From NCBI GenBank assembly GCA_021823555.1, contig JAKANW010000009.1:6188-17155 (forward strand): a stretch of 10,968 nt of DNA, read 5' to 3'. The translations under genes and the position numbers were made by a program. Origin of the DNA: Chloroflexota bacterium (GTDB lineage: Bacteria; Chloroflexota; Anaerolineae; Anaerolineales; Villigracilaceae). The first letter of the stretch is position 1. Every line of letters begins with the position of its first letter. The notes beneath the pieces were generated by a model. It searched no databases. It worked only from the letters and a program-made list of their open reading frames with translations, and was not told where the DNA came from. This document shows, in pieces, positions 6,601-10,968 of this stretch.

Positions 6601-9131
6601 CTTCTTTGGACCTGGAGGAGACGCTCGAAAGAATTTTAGGGCATCTGCTTGGATTGATCCCGGCCAGTGCCGGAACGATCCAGTTACTAAACAGCGATCG
6701 TCTGCGCGTATCGGCAACGATTGGGTTTGATCTTCAAACGATCAGACCGGGGAATGTGCTCCTCCTGGATGATTTCCCATTGAATAATGAAATCGCGACT
6801 CAAAAACACGCTGTTCGCATTGCCGATGCCAGGGGAGACGAGCGTTTTCGCTGGCTGCCCGGTACGGAAAATGTACGGTCATTTCTGGGCGTCCCCATCA
6901 TCTTTAAGGGAAATGCCATCGGGATTGCCACCCTTGATAGCGAACAGGTCAACCATTTTACCGAACAGGACGAAGAACTGGCGTTTGCTATTGCAAACAA
7001 CGCAGCTAATGCTATTGGGAATGCGCGTATCTTTGAGTCAGAGCAGCGGCGGCGCCAGGAAGCAGAGAATCTGCGTCTGGCAGCGGCTGCCGTTACTTCC
7101 TCCTTGGAGTCAGAGGAGGTCCTTCAAACCATCCTGGTTGCCCTTAGACAGGTTGTTCCGTACGACAGCGCATCCATGCTTTTGCAGGAAGGGGATATGG
7201 TTAGAATCACGGCTGCTCAAGGCCTTCCGAATTTGGAAGAAGCGCTCAATCAAAGTTTCCCTGCGGATAATAAGTTATTGCAAGCGGTTCTTGAGAAAGG
7301 TACACCGGTTATCCTTTACGATGCCCAGGTGGATCCGCGCTTTGAGCGCTGGGCAGCGGCGGACAAAGTGCGCGGTTGGATGGGGGTCCCTTTGATTACA
7401 CGCGGGCAAATCATTGGATACATCACGCTTGATAGCTACAAGGTGGGCACCTTCGATGAGAATTCTGCTGCATTGGCGCAGACATTTGCTCACCAAGCCT
7501 CCGCTGCAATTCACTCCTCCCGCCTGTACGAAGCGAATCGCCGGCGGCTTGATGACTTAGAGGTCGCTCGCCGCGTTTCATTCTCCGTACGTGCGGCACG
7601 GGGTCCGGATGAGATGCTTCCCATTCTGATGAGAGAAATTGTTCGCATCATGGATACTGATGCTGCATCCATTTGGTTACATAATGCCTCAACCAATAAA
7701 TTGGATCAAAAAATTTCCAGCGGCTGGCATCAACAGGTGGATATCAAAAGTATGGAGCCTGAAGATTCAATTGTTGGGTATGTTTATAAAACCGGGGAAG
7801 TACATGTCATCGAAGATATTCAGACCGATATCTATACCCACCCATCAGTGAGAGACAAATTTGGGCAGGGATGGTGCGGCGTCGCGGTCCCGATCCGGAC
7901 CACGACCCAAACCATTGGGGTAATGGTGGTCACCCTGCCTCCGCCGCGCAAAGTGGAACCGGATCGAGTTCAGATCCTGACAACCATAGCCGAGATTGCC
8001 GGGAGCGCCATTCATCGCGTCCAATTGTACGAGCAAAGCGAAGAACAAGTTCGCCGCCTGACGGCATTGCGGGATGTGGATACAGCCATTGCATCCAGTT
8101 TCGACCTGCGTGTAACCCTTAATATCCTGCTGGATCACGTCATAACCCTGTTGGATGTGGATGCCGCGGATATTCTGTCCTACAATTCTGATCTGCGCAC
8201 CTTGACCCACATTGCCAGCCTTGGTTTTTCCCAAACTGGCAGCCCGCAGATCTTTGTAGTTGTTGGCAATCGGCTGTTGAATGATACGTTTTTGGAACGT
8301 AAGGATATCTATATTGAAGATGTGAACTTGGATCCTGCCTTCCATCGTAAGGAGCTTGTGGCTGCAGAAAAATTTGTCAGTTATTACGCTACACTGTTAA
8401 TCAGCAAGGGACAGGTTAAAGGCATACTGGAAGTCTATAGGCGTCACTCATTGCTCCCTGAAGAAGATTGGCTGGATTTCTTCCACACCATGGCCGGTCA
8501 GGCCGCGATCGCAATTGACAATTCACAACTCTTTGATAACCTGCAACGCTCGAATCAGGAACTTTCCCTGGCCTATGATACGACCCTGGAAGGGTGGGGG
8601 AAAGCCCTTGAATTACGCGATAAGGAAACGCAGGGGCATACCTTGCGTGTCACTGAGCAGACGCTTCGACTGGCCCGGCGCCTGGGTATGCCCGAAGCGG
8701 ACCTGATCCATGTCCGCCGCGGTGTGCTGTTACATGATATCGGTAAAATGGCCGTTCCTGACAATATCTTGAAGAAGAACGGGCCATTAACTGAGGAAGA
8801 ATGGGCCGAGATGCGACAGCATCCACAACATGCCTATGATCTACTTTATCCCATCGCATACCTGAGACCGATTCTGGATATTCCGTATTGTCATCATGAG
8901 CGATGGGATGGCAAAGGCTACCCGCGCGGCCTGAAAGGCGAGGAGATTCCACTGTCAGCACGGATATTTACGGTGGTGGATGTGTGGGACGCCCTCCTTT
9001 ATGACCGTCCCTATCGAGAGGCCTGGCCAAGAGAGCAGATCATTGAATATTTGAAGAATGAAGCTGGAAATCGTTTTGACCCGGCAGTGGTTGATGAGTT
9101 CCTCAAGATGATTCTTGAAGAAGAATACTGA
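3654..9131 (+). CDS. Membrane-anchored multi-sensor (3 PAS, 7 GAF) HD-GYP cyclic-di-GMP phosphodiesterase
   Basis: This encodes 1825 residues. Two N-terminal membrane helices (about 15-35 and 57-73) flank a short outside loop, as in the family ending in QTYKGW before the second helix. PAS domains follow at about 84-200, 209-332 and 339-456, each closing on a DISER, DISEQ or DITEQ motif. Seven GAF domains lie at about 464-632, 641-796, 808-960, 968-1126, 1132-1293, 1301-1455 and 1463-1627. They are joined by charged helices (FEAERRRTRDAENLRE, FESEQRRRQEAENLRL, YEANRRRLDD) that look like signalling coiled coils. The C-terminal HD-GYP domain (about 1640-1820) keeps H1662, HD at 1694-1695, K1698, H1723, HH at 1747-1748, GYP at 1755-1757 and D1776. 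It should therefore bind metals and hydrolyse cyclic-di-GMP. No GGDEF, kinase or receiver domain is present. No Cys in a GAF domain sits in a recognisable bilin-binding motif, so the ligands are unknown. Neither candidate start (3654, or 3678 giving MKLPRLSF) has a clear ribosome binding site. Confidence 0.92.
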   Translation: MKDICDSLMKLPRLSFAIRVALLYGFIGGLWILLSDRAIDVFIRDQQSLGIIQTYKGWFFVIVTAGILFLLLKEEIHAQEVAENKFKDIFENAVDGFFQSSQDGKFLTVNPAMAKIFGYESPGEMIAQIGNIGIQLHISLENRQRFIDLLTERGAVEKFEAQNFRKDGSIIWTSTNARIVRDEAGHLLYFEGFVQDISERKWAETNLRLAEARYRVLVEQLPAAVYTEEHNKENFHSYISPQIEKILGYTIDELHKNPELWREAIHPDDREAVLSEDEHTAQTLEPYQVEYRAITKDGRIIWLRDQAVVICDENGVPMYWQGILMDISEQRRVEETIRQGEERFSKVFQASSMAICITSLDDDKFIDANQAYWRLSGLTRKQVNNHPAPELNFLDGGFERKTLSQQLRQKKSIRGLEATFKTISGEMKDVLVFYELMQLGDQDCVLAMFHDITEQKRARADLSRREAILNAIAFAADQFLKSPVWTNNINQILEKLGRAADASRVYIFKRHFTQAHVVSQLFEWSAPDVEPQINNPRLQKFDFVANGLGRWLEYFQRGEPFQGIVGRLPAGEREEFIREDILSLICVPIMTENNWWGFIGLDDCKTERNWSESEIDALRTASNILSAAIQKEKVGQSVQKQLEELMMLHAVALANSSAPNLDDLLSRITEIIDDTLHPDNCGILLLSDNKQVLIPHPSYRGYTLYDIRVPLSVDRGVTGKAVSTRKAMRLADVSAVPEYVQITQGICSELCAPIISGGEVVGVINLESKQKDAFTETDERLLNTIAGGIGTAIEKLKLFEAERRRTRDAENLREATISLTKSLDLTTLLQSTLDLLPTFAGFDSALVVLENNGQLEVVAGHGLSDEVIHKFISFDALSNLVNAEQEPVIIEDAQIEPRLKNVPGMEAIRGWLSVPLVVNNKIIGFLALGSYHPGVYSHQQATLVQTFANQVAIAIQNASSFEAEQKQRLREASMLDLMRVAASSLDLEETLERILGHLLGLIPASAGTIQLLNSDRLRVSATIGFDLQTIRPGNVLLLDDFPLNNEIATQKHAVRIADARGDERFRWLPGTENVRSFLGVPIIFKGNAIGIATLDSEQVNHFTEQDEELAFAIANNAANAIGNARIFESEQRRRQEAENLRLAAAAVTSSLESEEVLQTILVALRQVVPYDSASMLLQEGDMVRITAAQGLPNLEEALNQSFPADNKLLQAVLEKGTPVILYDAQVDPRFERWAAADKVRGWMGVPLITRGQIIGYITLDSYKVGTFDENSAALAQTFAHQASAAIHSSRLYEANRRRLDDLEVARRVSFSVRAARGPDEMLPILMREIVRIMDTDAASIWLHNASTNKLDQKISSGWHQQVDIKSMEPEDSIVGYVYKTGEVHVIEDIQTDIYTHPSVRDKFGQGWCGVAVPIRTTTQTIGVMVVTLPPPRKVEPDRVQILTTIAEIAGSAIHRVQLYEQSEEQVRRLTALRDVDTAIASSFDLRVTLNILLDHVITLLDVDAADILSYNSDLRTLTHIASLGFSQTGSPQIFVVVGNRLLNDTFLERKDIYIEDVNLDPAFHRKELVAAEKFVSYYATLLISKGQVKGILEVYRRHSLLPEEDWLDFFHTMAGQAAIAIDNSQLFDNLQRSNQELSLAYDTTLEGWGKALELRDKETQGHTLRVTEQTLRLARRLGMPEADLIHVRRGVLLHDIGKMAVPDNILKKNGPLTEEEWAEMRQHPQHAYDLLYPIAYLRPILDIPYCHHERWDGKGYPRGLKGEEIPLSARIFTVVDVWDALLYDRPYREAWPREQIIEYLKNEAGNRFDPAVVDEFLKMILEEEY

Positions 9132-9161
9132 GCGGGATGGCTGCCGGCAGCCATCCCGCTC
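9130..9161. terminator. Perfect 16-bp inverted repeat, shared terminator of convergent genes
   Basis: Bases 9130-9145 (GAGCGGGATGGCTGCC) are exactly complementary to 9146-9161, so the stem can fold down to a CCGG tetraloop. It starts inside the stop codon of the sensor gene and ends three bases before the tyrS stop. On the + strand TTGTTATTTTA follows, a fair U tract. On the - strand AGTATTCTTCTT follows, a weaker one. Confidence 0.85.
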
Positions 9162-9164
9162 TTG

Positions 9165-10376
9165 TTATTTTACGCGCACAAAGCGCCGTTTCCCAACCTG
9201 CAACACACCGGGATGTGGGAAGGAAACATCCCCTCGTTCGAGGGTTTCGCCGTCCAGTCGGACACCTTTCTGATCAATCAGCCTCTTCGCCTCGCTCTTG
9301 CTGGATGCCAAACCGGATTCCATTAAAACGTCCGTGACCGTCGCCCCCGGCTTAAGCGTGAACCCTTCCATCTCCTCAGGCGCTTCCCGTTCCTGGAAGA
9401 CGCGCTTAAATTGCTGTTCAGCTTCCTCAGCCACGGCCTTGCCGTGGAAAATGTCAACGATCTCACGCGCCAGTTCCATCTTGATGTCGCGCGGATGACG
9501 CGAGCCGTCTGCCAGCGCGGTTTCGATTTCTTTGATCTGGGCCGGCGCATAGCGCGTGACCAATTTGAAATAAGTCAGCATGACGTTGTCGGGCAGGCTC
9601 ATCACTTTGCCGTACATGTCCTCGGGCGCCGCGTGGATCGGGATGTGATTGCCCAGCGATTTGGACATCCGTATGATGCCATCCGTGCCGGGCAGGATGT
9701 CCAACAGAACGCCGACCTGGGGCCGCTGCCCATATAGCTCCTGCAGTTTGCGTCCGGCGGTGATGATATTGAATAGCTGGTCACTACCGCCAACTTGAAC
9801 ATCGGTATTCATGGCGACCGCATCATAGCCCTGCATCAACGCATAGAACGTTTCATGCAGGTAGACCGGATCACCTTTTTCCCAGCGCAGCCTGAAGTTC
9901 TCGCGCGAGATGAATTGCTGGATAGTGAAGGCCGAACCGAGTTTGATCAGGTCGGCCAGCTTGAGATCGAGCAGCCACTCGTGATTGAAACGAATCTTCG
10001 TCTTCGCGCGGTCAAGAATGGTAAACGCCTGCTCGGCGTACGTGCGGGCGTTGTATTCGGTCTCTTCCTTCGATAACACCGCGCGCAATCTATCCTGGTC
10101 CGACGGATCGCCCACCATGCTCGTCCCCGTGCCAATCAGGAACGTCACCTCGTGGCCCAGATCCTGGAACTGGCGCAGTTTGCGCATGGTGATCGTATGG
10201 CCCAGGTGCAGATCCGAGGTGCGCGGGTCGTAGCCGCAATAGATGCGCAGCGGCCTGCCCTCTTTCTGGGCATCCAGCAGGCGCTGGCGCAATTCGGCGG
10301 TCATGGCTTTTTTGAGGTCTTCATCGCCATATTCAGTGCCCTGCATCAAAAGTTCAACTTGTTCGTCAAAATTCAT
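9165..10376 (-). CDS. tyrS: Tyrosyl-tRNA synthetase
   Basis: This encodes 403 residues of a class I synthetase that charges tRNA-Tyr in the cytoplasm. The Rossmann catalytic domain has the HIGH-type signature HLGH at 57-60, with GYDPRTSDLHLGHT around it. The KMSKS-type loop is RMSKS at 236-240. The tyrosine-pocket segment is GYDAVAMNTDVQVGGSDQLFNI at about 183-204. A C-terminal S4 RNA-binding domain at about 340-403 (GLASSKSEAKRLIDQKGVRLDG) contacts the tRNA. Length and wording fit the shorter TyrZ-like bacterial branch. GGAGG lies five bases before the ATG, which supports the start. The gene is preceded by its own promoter, a Tyr-rich leader ORF and an attenuator-like terminator, so expression is likely controlled by tyrosyl-tRNA supply. 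It converges with the sensor gene. Confidence 0.96.
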   Translation of the reverse strand: MNFDEQVELLMQGTEYGDEDLKKAMTAELRQRLLDAQKEGRPLRIYCGYDPRTSDLHLGHTITMRKLRQFQDLGHEVTFLIGTGTSMVGDPSDQDRLRAVLSKEETEYNARTYAEQAFTILDRAKTKIRFNHEWLLDLKLADLIKLGSAFTIQQFISRENFRLRWEKGDPVYLHETFYALMQGYDAVAMNTDVQVGGSDQLFNIITAGRKLQELYGQRPQVGVLLDILPGTDGIIRMSKSLGNHIPIHAAPEDMYGKVMSLPDNVMLTYFKLVTRYAPAQIKEIETALADGSRHPRDIKMELAREIVDIFHGKAVAEEAEQQFKRVFQEREAPEEMEGFTLKPGATVTDVLMESGLASSKSEAKRLIDQKGVRLDGETLERGDVSFPHPGVLQVGKRRFVRVK

Positions 10377-10400
10377 GGGAACCTCCCGAATAAAATGGCA

Positions 10401-10434
10401 AATAAAAACGCGCCCGCGATGGTGTGGGCGCGTT
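10401..10434 (-). terminator. Attenuator terminator in the tyrS leader
   Basis: On the - strand AACGCGCCC pairs perfectly with GGGCGCGTT (10426-10434 and 10407-10415) around a ten-base loop, followed by TTTTTATT. It lies 24 bases upstream of the tyrS ATG and inside the tyrS transcript, so it would stop transcription before the gene unless prevented. Confidence 0.85.
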
Positions 10435-10448
10435 CATCTCACCACCGC
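10416..10448 (-). promoter_or_regulatory. Antiterminator helix competing with the tyrS attenuator
   Basis: On the - strand GCGGTGGTG (10440-10448) can pair along all nine bases, with one G-U, with CACCATCGC (10416-10424). That second arm forms most of the terminator loop. The antiterminator would enclose the terminator's 5' arm in its own loop. With no bases left to span the helix, both cannot form together. GGTGG inside the first arm can also pair with CCACC (10458-10462) at the end of the leader ORF, giving the 1:2 helix of a classical attenuator. Confidence 0.65.
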
Positions 10449-10452
10449 ATGA

Positions 10453-10500
10453 TTAAGGGTGGAAATAATAGTAAGAAGAATTGAGCGTTACATTCAACAT
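10453..10500 (-). CDS. Tyr-rich leader peptide of tyrS (attenuation control ORF)
   Basis: The 15-codon ORF encodes MLNVTLNSSYYYFHP and ends in TAA. Codons 10-12 are TAC TAT TAT (10465-10473), followed by a Phe codon. It lies on the tyrS transcript, ahead of the terminator. A ribosome stalled at the Tyr codons for lack of tyrosyl-tRNA would cover CCACC (10458-10462), free GCGGTGGTG and allow the antiterminator. A ribosome reaching the stop would cover GCGGTGGTG and allow termination. The ATG is exactly six bases after TATAAT, so the transcript probably starts at the A of ATG and is translated without a leader or ribosome binding site. The ORF, codons and pairings are seen directly. The control role is inferred from well-known amino-acid attenuators such as trp and pheST. 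The peptide itself probably has no other function. Confidence 0.75.
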   Translation of the reverse strand: MLNVTLNSSYYYFHP

Positions 10501-10506
10501 GCGGCT

Positions 10507-10534
10507 ATTATATCAGAAGTGAAAATTGTTGCAA
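10507..10534 (-). promoter_or_regulatory. Promoter of the tyrS leader transcript
   Basis: On the - strand there is a perfect -10 TATAAT (10507-10512), a 16-base spacer and a -35 TTGCAA (10529-10534). The -35 lies within the palindrome GTTGCAAC (10528-10535), which may simply be chance. The predicted start is at 10500, the A of the leader-peptide ATG. Confidence 0.75.
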
Positions 10535-10542
10535 CGGGTCTC

Positions 10543-10876
10543 CTAAAATACTGTTGCCATTACACCCAGGGTGAGACCTGCACCCGTCCCGCCAATGTTG
10601 ATCTCGAAGATTTCGCGACGCGAGCCGCTGATGGCCAGGCTGGTCCCGGCATGGGTGACTGCATCCTTGCCCTGACAGGCGGCGATGATTGCGGCGCGGT
10701 CGCGCAGGTCCGCCTGGATGGGAGGAACGCCGTTTTGGATGAGTTCTTGAACGGGGGAAAAGTCACGCCCAAGAAGGAACGGCTGGTCGCTGCGCTCGGG
10801 AAGGGCGCGGGCAGTGTGCTGGCCCGGAAAGCCTGTCTCACCGGTACCGATTACTGCACCTGTCAAGTGCTGACAT
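10543..10876 (-). pseudogene. Truncated, frameshifted NAD-dependent epimerase/dehydratase-type remnant
   Basis: The 107-residue open frame (TTG at 10866 to TAG at 10543) resembles the N-terminal third of an extended short-chain dehydrogenase, such as NAD-dependent epimerases or 3-beta-hydroxysteroid dehydrogenase-like enzymes. A nucleotide-binding GETGFPG (GxxGxxG form) follows the first strand, then LLGRDFSPVQELIQNGVPPIQADLRDRAAIIAACQGKDAVTHAG and FEINIGGT. Full members are about 300 or more residues, and the active-site YxxxK half is missing. An ATG at 10876 (MSAL) is one base out of frame; removing one T from CTTGAC would join it to the open frame. That suggests a frameshift at the start. 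The end dissolves into the tyrS promoter region, consistent with a deletion. A TTG-started small protein cannot be excluded. Confidence 0.6.
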
Positions 10877-10911
10877 AATTTCTTCTTGATTTAGTTTTAT
10901 GGAACCCAAGA

Positions 10912-10965
10912 CAAAATTTGCCGTGAGAGCCAGATCTCAATCGGCAGATTTTGTTGTTATTCAAG
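10912..10965. terminator. Long hairpin, possible terminator at the window edge
   Basis: Bases 10912-10923 (CAAAATTTGCCG) pair with 10942-10953 (CGGCAGATTTTG), with one T-G wobble. An inner TGAGA/TCTCA helix (10924-10928 with 10935-10939) extends the stem. On the + strand it continues into TTGTTATT. The T-G pair favours + strand RNA, but no + strand gene lies just upstream. It may instead end a - strand gene to the right of the window. Confidence 0.45.
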
Positions 10966-10968
10966 ATG

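Noticed and set aside
10440..10462. T-box-like wording near the tyrS leader (AAGGGTGG on the + strand, GGTGGTGA on the - strand).
   Set aside because: The AAGGGTGG copy is on the strand opposite tyrS. On the tyrS strand the leader is only about 124 bases with no visible Stem I or specifier loop, and the 14-base T-box core does not match beyond GGTGGT. The Tyr-codon ORF explains the leader better.
10459..10878. A 139-codon + strand frame opposite the dehydrogenase remnant.
   Set aside because: It is antisense to recognisable NAD-binding motifs, overlaps the tyrS promoter and leader, and has no domain of its own.

Overview
The window reads as a chromosomal segment of a bacterium with moderate GC content, most likely a Chloroflexota member of the Anaerolineae type. 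That placement is an inference. It rests on the style of the very large PAS/GAF/HD-GYP sensor, the LysM-bearing GH25 proteins and the form of the two aminoacyl-tRNA synthetases, not on a database search. No phage, plasmid or insertion-sequence genes are visible.

Layout from left to right. The window opens inside asnS (asparaginyl-tRNA synthetase, + strand, ends at 777), which closes on a strong two-way terminator. Two paralogous lysozyme-like genes follow on the - strand (834-1844 and 1903-2910). Each encodes a GH25 muramidase domain plus two LysM domains, and neither shows a signal peptide. Upstream of them is a 378-base gene-free stretch. It holds the - strand promoter of the GH25 pair, a region rich in inverted repeats (about 3105-3223) that may be a structured RNA, and a near-consensus + strand promoter. 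That promoter drives a tRNA-Phe, tRNA-Gly, tRNA-Cys cluster (3289-3550) ended by an intrinsic terminator. Next is a 1825-codon + strand gene (3654-9131) for a membrane-anchored protein with three PAS domains, seven GAF domains and a C-terminal HD-GYP phosphodiesterase. It converges on tyrS (tyrosyl-tRNA synthetase, - strand, 9165-10376) through a perfect 16-bp inverted repeat. Further right is a decayed fragment of an NAD-dependent epimerase-type gene (about 10543-10876, - strand), then a long hairpin near the window end.

The most interesting signal is the tyrS leader. A promoter with a perfect TATAAT at 10507-10512 is followed after exactly six bases by an ATG that starts a 15-codon ORF (10453-10500, - strand, MLNVTLNSSYYYFHP). 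It carries three consecutive Tyr codons, then Phe. Immediately downstream are a GC-rich intrinsic terminator (10401-10434) and a complementary segment that can form a competing 9-bp antiterminator. A further 1:2 pairing lies over the end of the peptide ORF. This has all the parts of a classical ribosome-mediated transcription attenuator that senses tyrosyl-tRNA, with a leader peptide that is probably translated from a leaderless transcript.

Functionally the window mixes translation (asnS, tyrS, three tRNAs), cell-wall cleavage (GH25 pair) and cyclic-di-GMP signalling (HD-GYP sensor). Apart from the GH25 pair and the tRNA cluster, the genes appear to be separate transcription units bounded by their own terminators.
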